Assembly: GCA_041984235.1 (NCBI GenBank)
Contig: JBHIYN010000003.1
Location: 314,808-378,807 of the forward strand
DNA length: 64,000 nt
DNA from: JBHIYN01 sp041984235
GTDB taxonomy: Bacteria > Pseudomonadota > Gammaproteobacteria > Ga0077536
Reading direction: 5' to 3'
The translations under genes and the position numbers were made by a program. The notes under the pieces are model-generated. The model ran no database searches. It was not told the DNA's origin and was given only the letters and a program-made list of their open reading frames with translations. This document shows positions 9,725-18,306 of this stretch, piece after piece; the first letter of the stretch is position 1; every line of letters starts with the position of its first letter.

Positions 9725-9762
9725 GTGCGGGTCTCCGTTGCGAACGGTGCGTGCTACGTGCC

Positions 9763-10164
9763 TCAGCCAGCCTCGTCGGGGCGCCGCGCCAGGGCGCGGC
9801 GCAAGGCCTGCACGATGCGTGCGTCCGGCGGGTCGGGCAGGAAATCGCTGACCCCGGCGCGCACCGCGCGCACCGCGGCGCCGACCTCGCCGCGTCCCGC
9901 GGTCATGACGATGACCGGCTCCGGGCCGTCACAGCGGTACACGCGCAGCAATTCCAGCCCGCTCATGTCATCGAGCATGTAATCCACCACCAGGCCCTTG
10001 CACGGCGCTGCGCGCAGCAGCCCCAGCGCCTCGGCCGCGGTGGCGCAGCCGACTGCCTCCATGTCCGCCGCCGACAGCAGTGACAGGATTCGCTCACGCG
10101 CGAGCGGCTTCGAATTGACCACGACCACGCGCGCCGAGGGCTCGACGTGCTCGGCCACCCTCAT
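9763..10164 (-). CDS. Single-domain response-regulator receiver, degenerate active site
   Basis: This 133-residue protein is made only of a receiver fold, with no output domain. The phospho-acceptor Asp is kept (D61 in GLVVDYMLDDMSG) and the Thr (T88 in VIVMTAG) is kept. The acidic Mg-binding pair at the end of beta-1 is replaced by Asn-Ser (VVVVNSKP), and the conserved Lys of beta-5 is replaced by Asp (DFLPDPPD). Normal phosphorylation is therefore doubtful. The ATG at 10164 with GGAGG upstream was chosen; a longer frame runs backwards into fnr. It lies 31 bases after fnr and probably belongs to the same transcript. Confidence 0.8.
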   Translation of the reverse strand: MRVAEHVEPSARVVVVNSKPLARERILSLLSAADMEAVGCATAAEALGLLRAAPCKGLVVDYMLDDMSGLELLRVYRCDGPEPVIVMTAGRGEVGAAVRAVRAGVSDFLPDPPDARIVQALRRALARRPDEAG

Positions 10165-10195
10165 GGCGACGGCCTCCTGACCTCCCACGCGCGGC

Positions 10196-10945
10196 TCAGC
10201 CCGAGGTCGCGCGCGGGCCGGCCTGCGGCGCATCGCCCGCGGTCGCCCGCAGGGCGTCGAAGGACAGGATGCGCACGTGGCGGCGGTCGACGGCGATGGC
10301 GCCGGTCGACTGCAGCTCGCCGAACAGGCGGCTGACCGTTTCCACGGCCAGCGACAGGTAATTGGCGATGTCCTGGCGTGGCATACTGAGATTGAACTCG
10401 TTACGCGCGCAGCCGCGCGCGGCAAAACGTTCCGAGAGGTCCAGCAGCAGGGACGCGAAGCGCGCCGCGGCGGACTTCTGTCCCAGCAGCAGCGCGTGCG
10501 CGTTCTTGTCGTTCATCTGGCGCGCCGCGGCACGCATGACCTCGCGCCACAGGCGCGGTGTGCGGGCGAGGCCATCGTCGTCGACATTGAACGGAATGCG
10601 GCACAGGGCGGCGGTCTCCAGCGCCACCACCGAGGTCTGGTGGCGGCCACTGTCGAGCGCATCGAAGCCGAGCAGGTCGCCGGGAAAATGGAAGGAGACG
10701 ATTTGCTCCAGGCCGTCGCTGGAATCGAAATAGCTCTTGGCCGAGCCCGAGCGCAGCACGTACAGGTACTCGATGCGGTCACCCTGGCGGAACATGTGCT
10801 GGTTGCGCTTGAGCGGGGTACTGCAGCGCTGTGCCTGACTCTCCTCGACCACCTCGCCGACGCCGTGGACGATGCACGAACGCGCCCACGGGCAGCGTTC
10901 GCAAGTCGTTGAAGCCTGTGGAAAATTAATGACTTTCCCGCGCAT
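10196..10945 (-). CDS. fnr: FNR-type oxygen-responsive transcription regulator (Crp/Fnr family)
   Basis: This 249-residue protein carries the Fe-S sensing cysteines C15, C18, C24 and C115 (TCERCPWARSC and ALCRIPF), spaced almost as in E. coli FNR. A cNMP-like beta-roll follows, with RQGDRIEYLYVLRSGSAKSY and HFPGDLLGFDAL, then a helix-turn-helix (MPRQDIANYLSLAVETVSR) in which E202, S205 and R206 match the DNA-reading residues of FNR. It should bind TTGAT-N4-ATCAA when O2 is low; one such box lies at 2805. The ATG at 10945 is preferred over an upstream TTG. It is probably activated by FixJ through the site at 11038-11050, so it also fills the role FixK has in rhizobia. Confidence 0.94.
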   Translation of the reverse strand: MRGKVINFPQASTTCERCPWARSCIVHGVGEVVEESQAQRCSTPLKRNQHMFRQGDRIEYLYVLRSGSAKSYFDSSDGLEQIVSFHFPGDLLGFDALDSGRHQTSVVALETAALCRIPFNVDDDGLARTPRLWREVMRAAARQMNDKNAHALLLGQKSAAARFASLLLDLSERFAARGCARNEFNLSMPRQDIANYLSLAVETVSRLFGELQSTGAIAVDRRHVRILSFDALRATAGDAPQAGPRATSG

Positions 10946-11037
10946 ACTGACCCCCAAGTCCTGTCGTCGTGCGTCGGGATCAAGTCTCGCTCACGCCTGC
11001 CGGGGGCGACATTCGCGGTTTCGCGTAAGGCGGATTC

Positions 11038-11050
11038 GGAAACTACGTAG
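11038..11050 (-). promoter_or_regulatory. Putative FixJ binding site upstream of fnr
   Basis: Read on the minus strand this is CTACGTAGTTTCC. The FixJ high-affinity site of rhizobial fixK promoters is, from memory, GTAAGTAGTTTCC, with core GTAMGTAG; the match includes the whole 3' half AGTTTCC. It lies 93 bases upstream of the fnr start and 33 bases after the fixJ stop. That leaves room for a promoter at the usual distance downstream of a FixJ site. fixJ itself is the adjacent upstream gene. Functional assignment is inferred. Confidence 0.72.
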
Positions 11051-11082
11051 GCCCGCGACAGGGCCGGCGCCGCGCCCGCGGC

Positions 11083-11706
11083 CTACTCCGGGCCGGCCTC
11101 GAGGCGGGTCACCATGGAGACCAGCTCGGCGAGCGAGCCCGCGCCGGTCTTGGCCATGACCTTCGCGCGGTGAATCTCGACCGTACGCTCGCTCAGCCCC
11201 AGCTCGATCGCCACCACCTTGTTGGCCTGGCCGGCGACGATGCGGGTCATCACCTCGTGCTCGCGCGGCGACAGCAGCGCGATGCGGGCGCGCGCATCCT
11301 CCAGCGCCCCGCGCGAGGCGCGGTTGACGCGATCGAGCTCCAGCGCCTGGTTGATGCGTTCGAGCAGCAGCTGGTCGTTGAACGGCTTCTCGATGAAATC
11401 TATCGCGCCATGCTTCATCGCCCGCACCGCCATCGCGATGTCACCGTGGCCGGTGATGAAGATCACCGGCATGGCGATGTCGCGCGCACGCAGCTCGTCC
11501 TGCAGCTCCAGCCCGCTCATACCGGGCATGCGGATATCCAGCACCAGGCAGCCGCTGCGCTCCGGGTCGCAGCCGTCGAGGAAGGTCTGGGCAGAGTCGA
11601 AGGTCTCGACCGGCAGGGCCATCGAACGCAGCAGCAGGGACAGGGACTGGCGTACCGCGGCATCGTCGTCGACGACGAACACGGTGGCGTCGGTGGATGG
11701 TTTCAT
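11083..11706 (-). CDS. fixJ: FixJ-type response regulator
   Basis: This 207-residue protein has an intact receiver (VVDDD at 11-15, acceptor Asp in CLVLDIRMPGMSG, Thr in FITGHGD, Lys in DFIEKPF) and a C-terminal LuxR/FixJ helix-turn-helix (LSPREHEVMTRIVAGQANK, then LSERTVEIHRAKVMAK). FixJ is phosphorylated by FixL under low O2 and activates micro-oxic promoters. The start codon overlaps the fixL stop by 4 bases, so the pair is translationally coupled. The fixK-like target is probably the adjacent fnr. Confidence 0.94.
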   Translation of the reverse strand: MKPSTDATVFVVDDDAAVRQSLSLLLRSMALPVETFDSAQTFLDGCDPERSGCLVLDIRMPGMSGLELQDELRARDIAMPVIFITGHGDIAMAVRAMKHGAIDFIEKPFNDQLLLERINQALELDRVNRASRGALEDARARIALLSPREHEVMTRIVAGQANKVVAIELGLSERTVEIHRAKVMAKTGAGSLAELVSMVTRLEAGPE

Positions 11707-13211
11707 GCGTGCTCCACGGCTTGCGGGATTTCGACGGAGAACACGGCTCCGCCCTGCTCAGCGTCCGCGTAGCGGATGGTGCCGCCGTGTGCGCCCACGA
11801 TCGAGCTCGAAATCGACAGACCCATGCCCATACCCTCCGCCTTGGTGGTCTGGAACGGCTGGAACAGGCGCTCGCGCATCTCGGCATCGACCCCGGGGCC
11901 GCTGTCGGCAACGCGGACCACGGCGCCGTGCGGCGTAGCCGCGGTGGTCACCGCGAGGTGGCGCGCGGCCGGCGGCAGGTCGAGCATCGCATCGATGGCG
12001 TTGCGCAGGAGGTTGAGGCAGACCTGCTGGATCTGCACGGGATCGGCGAGCACCGTCGGCAGGCCTTCGGCCAGGTCCACGTGCAGACGCACCTGGTTGG
12101 CGCGCAGGTCGATGGTGGCGAAATCCAGCGCGGCCTGCACGATTTCGTTGAAATCGCACTCCTCGCGTTCGCTCTCACGGTTGCTGACGAAGCCGCGGAT
12201 ACGGCGTACCACGTCGCCGGCACGCAGCGCCTGCGTCGTGATCGCCTCCAGCGCCTCAACAACGACCGCCGGGTCGTGGCCGGGCTGGTCGAGGATGCGG
12301 CGGCAGGCCTGCGCATAAGCCGAGATGGCGGTCAGCGGCTGATTGATCTCGTGGGCAATGGCCGACGCCATCTCGCCCAGGGTGGAAACGCGCCCGGCAT
12401 GCGCCAGCCGCGCGCGCGCATCCCGGCTGGCCTCTTCCGAACGCACCTGCTCGGTGCGATCGAGGACCTGGCCGATGATGCGCTCGGGCGCGTCGCCGAC
12501 CAGGACCGCGTGCAGGCTGACGTTGATCGTCTCGCCGTCGCGGCGCCGCCAGCGCAGCGTGCACTGGCAGTCCTGCTTGGCGGCCCCGGTCAGCTCCGCC
12601 AGCGAGCGCTCGATCTGCTCACGATCGTCCTCCACCGCCAGTGCCGCCGCGCTGAGCGTCACCAGCTCCGCCTCACTGTAACCGACCATGCGGCAAAGGG
12701 CCGGGTTGACCCGCACGAAACGCCCGCCCAGGGCCGCGGCGAAAATGCCGATTGGCGCGTGGTCGAGGAGCTGGCTGTGCTCCTGCTCACGCTGCCGGAG
12801 CGCATCTTCCAGCGCACGGCGCGTCGTGATGTCACGGATGGTGCCGACGAAACGGCGCGGGACCAGGCCCTCGATCTCGCCCACGGCCAGGTCCATGGGG
12901 AAACACTCACCGGACTTGCGGCGCCCCACGACCTCGCGCCCGATACCGATGATGCGCGGCGCCCCGCCGTCCAGGTAATGGCGCAGGTAACCGTCATGAT
13001 GCGCCGCATCATGGGGCGGCATGAGCATGTTCACGTTGCGGCCGACGACTTCCGCAGCCGAGTAGCCGAAGGTGCGTTCGGCGGCCGGATTGAAGATCTC
13101 CACCATGCCGGTCTCGTCGATGATGATGATGGCATCGACGGCCGCCTCGACCACGCCGCGGTAACGCGCGAGAAGTTCCTCGTAGGCGACTGGCGCAGGC
13201 ATACGGTTCAT
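11703..13211 (-). CDS. fixL: FixL-type oxygen-sensing histidine kinase (heme PAS)
   Basis: This 502-residue cytoplasmic kinase has no membrane segment. PAS-1 (about 20-135) shows the FixL heme pocket: His72 in HHDGYLRHY and, 20 residues later, Arg92 in IIGIGREVVG, matching the heme ligand and the O2-contacting Arg of Bradyrhizobium FixL. The position equal to Arg206 is His here. PAS-2 (about 145-260) is followed by the H-box AIAHEINQPLT (His287), the N-box and a GMGMGLSISSSIV ATP lid. O2 binding to heme inhibits kinase activity in the family. The start at 13211 has GAGG upstream; longer in-frame starts extend into the AT-rich region and lack similarity. Confidence 0.94.
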   Translation of the reverse strand: MNRMPAPVAYEELLARYRGVVEAAVDAIIIIDETGMVEIFNPAAERTFGYSAAEVVGRNVNMLMPPHDAAHHDGYLRHYLDGGAPRIIGIGREVVGRRKSGECFPMDLAVGEIEGLVPRRFVGTIRDITTRRALEDALRQREQEHSQLLDHAPIGIFAAALGGRFVRVNPALCRMVGYSEAELVTLSAAALAVEDDREQIERSLAELTGAAKQDCQCTLRWRRRDGETINVSLHAVLVGDAPERIIGQVLDRTEQVRSEEASRDARARLAHAGRVSTLGEMASAIAHEINQPLTAISAYAQACRRILDQPGHDPAVVVEALEAITTQALRAGDVVRRIRGFVSNRESEREECDFNEIVQAALDFATIDLRANQVRLHVDLAEGLPTVLADPVQIQQVCLNLLRNAIDAMLDLPPAARHLAVTTAATPHGAVVRVADSGPGVDAEMRERLFQPFQTTKAEGMGMGLSISSSIVGAHGGTIRYADAEQGGAVFSVEIPQAVEHA

Positions 13212-13617
13212 GGTCGAGCCTCGCGCGGGGGGGGTTGTCATGCGCATGGTCCGGCGGGGTGGGCACCGCTGGGAAGGACAGCAATGGAAGTCCTGCGACC
13301 GGGGAGCGACGGCATTATCGACCCGCCTCGCGCGGCCGCCAAGCCCGGCCACCAGGCCCCGGGGGTACGCTTGCAGGGCCACGTCCGGCGCAGGGCGCGA
13401 TGAGAGAAGAATTCCATATCTATAAATTAAATTAGATGACAAACGTATTAGATTGTTTTTTATATTTTTATAATTGAATTCCATGCAATTTAATCATGAA
13501 AACGGCCAGCCTTTCTTCCATAAAAATCAGGGTGTTGCAAAACGCCCCATCTCCAAGGCCAGAAAAACCAAATATATATTTATTTTTCAATATATTAACT
13601 TTCGTTGCTAATCTTAT
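13212..13617. other. 406-base intergenic region with a strongly AT-rich block (13400-13617)
   Basis: The part next to fixL is GC-rich, but 13400-13617 is markedly AT-rich, with runs such as TATAAATTAAATTAGATG and AAATATATATTTATTTTTC, in sharp contrast to the genes around it. GAATTCCAT occurs twice, at about 13410 and 13477. No open frame of note and no clear terminator hairpin were seen. It may hold the fixLJ promoter, a site for nucleoid proteins that bind AT-rich DNA, or the scar of an insertion. See the similar block at 18307-18421. Confidence 0.6.
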
Positions 13618-15201
13618 TTATTCTTTTCTGCGTGGCGCCAAGAGGTAGAAGCCACTGCGCTGCGGCGCCCCGGCTGGCATCTCCGCAACCACTGCGGCGA
13701 TGTGCCCCGGCGCCAGGGCGGCGGCAGCGGCGACCCGCATGAGCACGTAGTCGCGGCCGCTACCGGGTGGCGGCCGTTGCAGCGCGGCAAGCCGCTCGAT
13801 CACAGCGACCGGACGCCCGAGCTCGAACACGTAGACCGCCGGCTCCAGGCCCAGTGCGGAGACGCGATCGGCCGGCGACAGGCGCGGCGCAAGGGCCGCG
13901 GCGAGACGCTGCTTGTGCATGCGCTCGGCGTTCCATAACAGGGTGCTGTCGGCGTGGGTGACGTAAACCGCGCCGACCAGGAGCGCGGTGACGAAGCCAC
14001 CGCACGCCGCCACGGACGCAGCCCGGTACCCGCGGGCGAGCAGCGCCAGGCCCAGCGCAACGCCCAGTGCCAGCAACGCCACGCCGCCGCCAGCAGGCGC
14101 CAGCAGCCCGAGTGCGGCGGCCCCGGTCAGCGCACCCTGCCCCGCAACCACGCGACGCCCGCGCGTGCCCTGCCACAGCAGCACGCAGCCGCGGCCCGCC
14201 AGCAGGCACATCGGAGCCAGCAGGGGCAACAGGTAGAAATAGCGCTGCTGCGGGCCCAGCGAGAAGCCGACGACCGCTGCCGCCAGGGTCAGACCGAGCA
14301 GACCGCTGCCCGTGCGCGCCACCCCGGGCTCGCGCAGGGCCCACCACCACGCCAGCGGAAACAACGGCAACCACGGCAGCACGAGCTGCAGCGGGCGATA
14401 CAGGTAGTAGCCGTCGAACAGGTGCCCGGCACCCGGCTGCAGCAGGCTGCCGGCGAGCTGCGATTCGGCCAGGGCGTGGGGCATGCGCAGCCACAGCGCG
14501 ACCCACCAGGGCGCGGCGATCAGGATAAACAACAGGGCGCCGGCGAGCGGTCGCAGCCGGGCGACGCCGGCGAGCCCGTCGCGCCAGGCCAGCCAGGCCA
14601 CGAACGCGGCCAGCAGCATCAGCGGCACATGCGGCCCCTTCGCCAGCGTCGCCAGCGCCAGGCAGGCCCACATGACGAGCATGCGGGCCCCGCATCGTGG
14701 CGGCGGCGCACGCACGGCGCTGACCATCGCTGCGATTGCCGCGGTGCACAGGAAGGTGTAGAGCAGATCGGGACGGGCGTCGTGGGTGTAGGTGAAGAAT
14801 GCCGCGCTGGTGACCAGCAGTCCGGCCCCGGTGAGCGCCGTCTCGCGGTCGTACAGCGCGCGCCCCAGGCCCAGGGTCAGCCACAGCACACCGAGTCCGG
14901 CAAGCAGCGATACCCCGCGGCCATGCCAGGCAGCGACCGTGCCGGCGTCGCCGGCCGCAGCCGCCACGGCGGCGGTCAGCCAGTAGCTCAGTGGCGGCTT
15001 GTTCAGGCGCGGGGCGTCGTTGAACCACGGCACCACCCAGTCGCCGCGCGCCGTCATCTCTTCGGCGGTGCGCAGCACCAGCGCCTCGTGCTCGTCGATC
15101 GGCAGGCGCGCGATCGCCGCCAGGCCGATGACCAGCGCGAGCCCGGTGAGAAACCCCACGGCCCACCCCGGAAGCCGTGCATTCCCGCAGGTATTCAGCA
15201 T
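13618..15201 (-). CDS. ArnT/PMT-like membrane glycosyltransferase (GT39/GT83 type)
   Basis: This 527-residue protein with about 11-12 membrane segments shows the family signature near the N-terminus: ARLPIDEHEALVLRTAEEM (catalytic acidic pair in the first periplasmic loop) followed by PWFNDAPRLNKPPLSYWLTA. It would move a sugar from a polyprenyl-phosphate donor to lipid A, protein or another periplasmic acceptor. The C-terminal domain is short and ends in a basic tail. It is on the same strand as the antiporter gene 28 bases upstream, suggesting a shared transcript. The acceptor cannot be read from the sequence. Confidence 0.82.
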   Translation of the reverse strand: MLNTCGNARLPGWAVGFLTGLALVIGLAAIARLPIDEHEALVLRTAEEMTARGDWVVPWFNDAPRLNKPPLSYWLTAAVAAAAGDAGTVAAWHGRGVSLLAGLGVLWLTLGLGRALYDRETALTGAGLLVTSAAFFTYTHDARPDLLYTFLCTAAIAAMVSAVRAPPPRCGARMLVMWACLALATLAKGPHVPLMLLAAFVAWLAWRDGLAGVARLRPLAGALLFILIAAPWWVALWLRMPHALAESQLAGSLLQPGAGHLFDGYYLYRPLQLVLPWLPLFPLAWWWALREPGVARTGSGLLGLTLAAAVVGFSLGPQQRYFYLLPLLAPMCLLAGRGCVLLWQGTRGRRVVAGQGALTGAAALGLLAPAGGGVALLALGVALGLALLARGYRAASVAACGGFVTALLVGAVYVTHADSTLLWNAERMHKQRLAAALAPRLSPADRVSALGLEPAVYVFELGRPVAVIERLAALQRPPPGSGRDYVLMRVAAAAALAPGHIAAVVAEMPAGAPQRSGFYLLAPRRKE

Positions 15202-15229
15202 GTTACGCGCGAAACTCCGGTCGGATTCG

Positions 15230-17038
15230 TCATCCTGCGGGGCGCTCCCCGGCGGCCCCCGCCGCGCCGCTCTCGCGCTCCGCCTGCATCAGGCGTTCGA
15301 GATCCGCGCGCGCGGCCGCAGCCAGGGTGAGCAGTTGCTGCTGGTCGCCGCGCACGCCGTGCAGGCGCCGCAGGGTCGCCTCGTCGTGCCGGCGGAAGGT
15401 CTCGGCGGCGCGCGCGGCGCGCGCGGGCTCGACCCCGAGCGCGGTCAGCGCCCGCTCGCCGGCGTTGAGCGCCCCGGCAAAGGCCTCGCGTTCGAAGATC
15501 TCCACCCCGCGGTCGAGCATCTCGTAGGCCTCGGAACGATTGCGCACGCGGACCACCAGCGGCAGCCGTGGGAAGTGCCGACGCGCCAGGTCGACCACGC
15601 GGCGGGTCGCCTCGACGTCGTCCAGCGCGACCACCAGCAACCGCGCCTGGGCCGCACCGGCGGCCTCCAGCAGATCGAGCCGCGTGGCATCACCGTAGTG
15701 CACCGTCGCGCCGAAGCGCCCGGCCAGCTCGATCTGGTCCGGGTCATGGTCGATCAGGGTGGTGGCGAAGCCGTTGACGTTCAGCATGCGGCCGACGACC
15801 TGGCCGAAGCGGCCGTAGCCGGCGACGATGACCGGCCGCGCGGGATCCTCGATGAGGTCGGCCGGGCGCTCGCTGGCGGCGGCCAGGGTACGCCGGGTGC
15901 CCGCCTCGACCGCGGCCAGCACCAGCGGCGTGGCGACCATGGAGAGCACGATGACCGCATTGAGGATCTCGGCCAGCGCGCCGTCCAGCACGCCACCGTT
16001 GGCCGCGGCAGCGAACAGTACGAAGCCGAACTCGCCACCCTGGCAAAGCAGTGCGGCGAGCTGCCAGGGCTGGTGGCCGCGCATGCCGAGCATGCGGCCG
16101 AGCAGGACCAGCACGGCGAACTTGGTCGCTACCAGGGCTACCGTCAGCAGGGCCAGGGTGCCCGGCTGGCTGAGGCACAGGCCGATGTCCATGGACATGC
16201 CAACGGCCATGAAGAACAGCCCCATCAGCAACCCCTTGAACGGCTCGATGTCGATCTCGAGCTGGTGGCGGTACTCCGATTCGGCCAGCAGCACGCCACC
16301 GATGAATGCCCCCAGCGCCATCGACATGCCGGCCAGGCTGACCAGCAGGGCGAGGCCCGAGACGATTAGCAGCGAGAGCGCCGTGAACAGCTCACGCGAG
16401 CCGCTCGCGGCCACCAGGCGGAACAGCGGCCGCGCCAGCCGCGGGCCGGCGAGGAGTACCGCGGCCAGGATCGCGGCCGCCTTCAGCACGCCGGGCCACA
16501 GGGCGGCGTCGGTCGCTCCCACGCCGCCCGCGCCGAGCAGCGGGATGACGGCGAGCAGCGGGATGACCGCGATGTCCTGGAACAGCAGCACCGCGAACGC
16601 GGTGCGCCCGGTGACGGTCTCCGACCAGCCACGCTCCTCGATGAGCTGCAGCGCAAAGGCGGTCGACGACAGGGCCAGGACCAGGCCCGCGACCAGCGCG
16701 CTGGCGGCGCCCAGGCGCCACGTCCACAGGATGAGCGCCAGTACCAGCGCACTGGCGGCGAGCTGACTGAGCCCTGCGCCGAGAATCGCGCGGCGCAGCG
16801 CCCACAGCCGTCGCGGGTTGAGCTCCAGGCCGATCAGGAACAGCAGCAGCACCACGCCGAACTCGGCGAAATGCAGGATGACCTCGCCGTCCAGCACCAG
16901 GCCCATGCCCCACGGTCCGATTGCGAGCCCGGCGAACAGGTAGCCGAGCACCGCTCCCAGCCGCAACCGTCGCGCCAGCGGAACCACGGAAACGGCGGCG
17001 ACGAGGAAGATCAGCATGTGCCCGAGTATCGATTCCAT
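15230..17038 (-). CDS. KefB/KefC-type monovalent cation:proton antiporter (CPA2) with TrkA-N domain
   Basis: This is a 602-residue protein. The first ~390 residues form about 12-13 membrane helices with the CPA2 pattern (FLIGLELNPRRLW, LSSTAFALQLIEERG, LLFQDIAVIPLLAV, AFIGGVLLAESEY). They are followed by an NAD-binding TrkA-N domain (PVIVAGYGRFGQVVGRML, ATLIDHDP-like acidic end, HYGDATRLDLLEAAG) and a helical tail. It should exchange K+ or Na+ for H+ under redox or nucleotide control. The ATG at 17038 places the first helix correctly. A specific partner such as KefF/KefG is not seen nearby. Confidence 0.88.
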   Translation of the reverse strand: MESILGHMLIFLVAAVSVVPLARRLRLGAVLGYLFAGLAIGPWGMGLVLDGEVILHFAEFGVVLLLFLIGLELNPRRLWALRRAILGAGLSQLAASALVLALILWTWRLGAASALVAGLVLALSSTAFALQLIEERGWSETVTGRTAFAVLLFQDIAVIPLLAVIPLLGAGGVGATDAALWPGVLKAAAILAAVLLAGPRLARPLFRLVAASGSRELFTALSLLIVSGLALLVSLAGMSMALGAFIGGVLLAESEYRHQLEIDIEPFKGLLMGLFFMAVGMSMDIGLCLSQPGTLALLTVALVATKFAVLVLLGRMLGMRGHQPWQLAALLCQGGEFGFVLFAAAANGGVLDGALAEILNAVIVLSMVATPLVLAAVEAGTRRTLAAASERPADLIEDPARPVIVAGYGRFGQVVGRMLNVNGFATTLIDHDPDQIELAGRFGATVHYGDATRLDLLEAAGAAQARLLVVALDDVEATRRVVDLARRHFPRLPLVVRVRNRSEAYEMLDRGVEIFEREAFAGALNAGERALTALGVEPARAARAAETFRRHDEATLRRLHGVRGDQQQLLTLAAAARADLERLMQAERESGAAGAAGERPAG

Positions 17039-17109
17039 GGCCGGAAATCCGCAGGTTGCGTTGCAACACGGCAGTATCGCACGCAAGGCGCGGCGCCGAT
17101 CAGGGGCGG

Positions 17110-18306
17110 CTAGAAGTAGCGCAGGATCTCGAGCTGGACGTGGTCGTCGCGGTTGAAGCCGGCCAGCGCATCGCGCGGGTCGACGTCGAGCAGCAGGCGC
17201 AGCTCGAGCTCGGCCTTCCAGTAGGCGCCGAAGCGGCGGCTGGCCTCGATGTTGAGAAAGTGACCGCCGCCGTTGAGATCGGTCACGATCCCGCCCAGTA
17301 CCTGGCTGTCCGCCGCATCGTTGAGCGCGATACGGGTACCGGCGAAGAGGTCGTCGTTGAACGGTGTCGGCGACGCCTTGCCGCGTTCGTCCCAGTGGAA
17401 CTCGCCCAGCACGCCGATGTCGGCAGCGCTGTCGAACACGCCGACGAAGGTGTACTCGAAGCCGGCCACGGCCGCGGCGAAGGTGTCGCCCTGCCCCTGC
17501 CGGCGCAGCGCCTCGAACTTCAGCAGCCAGTTGGACAGGGTTGCCTGCACATCCGTGCCCGTCTGGTGGATGATGTCGTAGTACGGCGCCAGCACCGGCT
17601 CGCCCGAGCGGGTCAGCTCCGGCACGAAACGCGGTTCGCGCGAGGTCCCCCAGAAATGGTAGAAGCCGACGTCGATGGGGCCGAAGTAGTTGAAATAGCG
17701 GGCCGCGAAGTCGACGTGGGTGTGCTTGGCGGCGGATTCGTACTCGACCGCATCCGGGTCGACCCGCAGGGGGAACTGGAAACGGCCTTCACGGCCGGGG
17801 AAGGTGCGCTCGCGGAAGCCCGGCAGCACGAACAGGTCGAGGGTGCCCCAGTCGCGCACCAGCGCCAGGTTGACCATGGGCTGGCCCAGCTTGTCTTCCA
17901 GGTCGATGTTCTCGACGAAGTCGGTCTGGTTGATGATGTCGACCAGGTGATTCGACTCCGCCACGCCCCAGAACACCTTGCGCACGCCGGCACGCAGCTC
18001 CCAGGTGTCCGCCGCGTAGATGTAGCTCAGCTCGCGCAGGTCGGCATGGGTGCGGCGGCTGTCGTTCTGGTCCAGCCGCGCGAAGGGAATGAACAGCAGG
18101 CTCTGGCGATCGTCGTCCCACAGGGCGTAGATCTCCGGCGTGAACGCGATCGAGCCGGTCGCGTCGGCCTGGCTGGCGAAGCGCGGGCTTTGGAAGAACA
18201 CGCGCGCCTCGGCACCGATCGCGCCGCTGACGTCGAGCTCCACGGCGCACGCCGCGCTCGCGCCCAACAAGGCTCCCACAAGCGCGGGAGCGAGCAGGTA
18301 TTTCAC
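17110..18306 (-). CDS. Conserved outer-membrane beta-barrel protein, function unknown
   Basis: This 398-residue precursor has a signal peptide (MKYLLAPALVGALLGASAAC, cleavage near AVELD). The mature sequence alternates hydrophobic and polar residues in amphipathic strands and ends in LRYF, a typical outer-membrane insertion signal. The stretch VFWGVAESNHLVDIINQTDF resembles a conserved block I have seen in uncharacterised DUF1302-like proteins of marine gammaproteobacteria, but I cannot name a function. It is upstream of the antiporter gene on the same strand with a 71-base gap, after an AT-rich promoter region. Confidence 0.72.
   Translation of the reverse strand: MKYLLAPALVGALLGASAACAVELDVSGAIGAEARVFFQSPRFASQADATGSIAFTPEIYALWDDDRQSLLFIPFARLDQNDSRRTHADLRELSYIYAADTWELRAGVRKVFWGVAESNHLVDIINQTDFVENIDLEDKLGQPMVNLALVRDWGTLDLFVLPGFRERTFPGREGRFQFPLRVDPDAVEYESAAKHTHVDFAARYFNYFGPIDVGFYHFWGTSREPRFVPELTRSGEPVLAPYYDIIHQTGTDVQATLSNWLLKFEALRRQGQGDTFAAAVAGFEYTFVGVFDSAADIGVLGEFHWDERGKASPTPFNDDLFAGTRIALNDAADSQVLGGIVTDLNGGGHFLNIEASRRFGAYWKAELELRLLLDVDPRDALAGFNRDDHVQLEILRYF

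Noticed and set aside
11697..13403. 568-residue plus-strand frame opposite fixL
   Set aside because: A mirror of codon bias; FixL is complete with heme and kinase motifs on the other strand.
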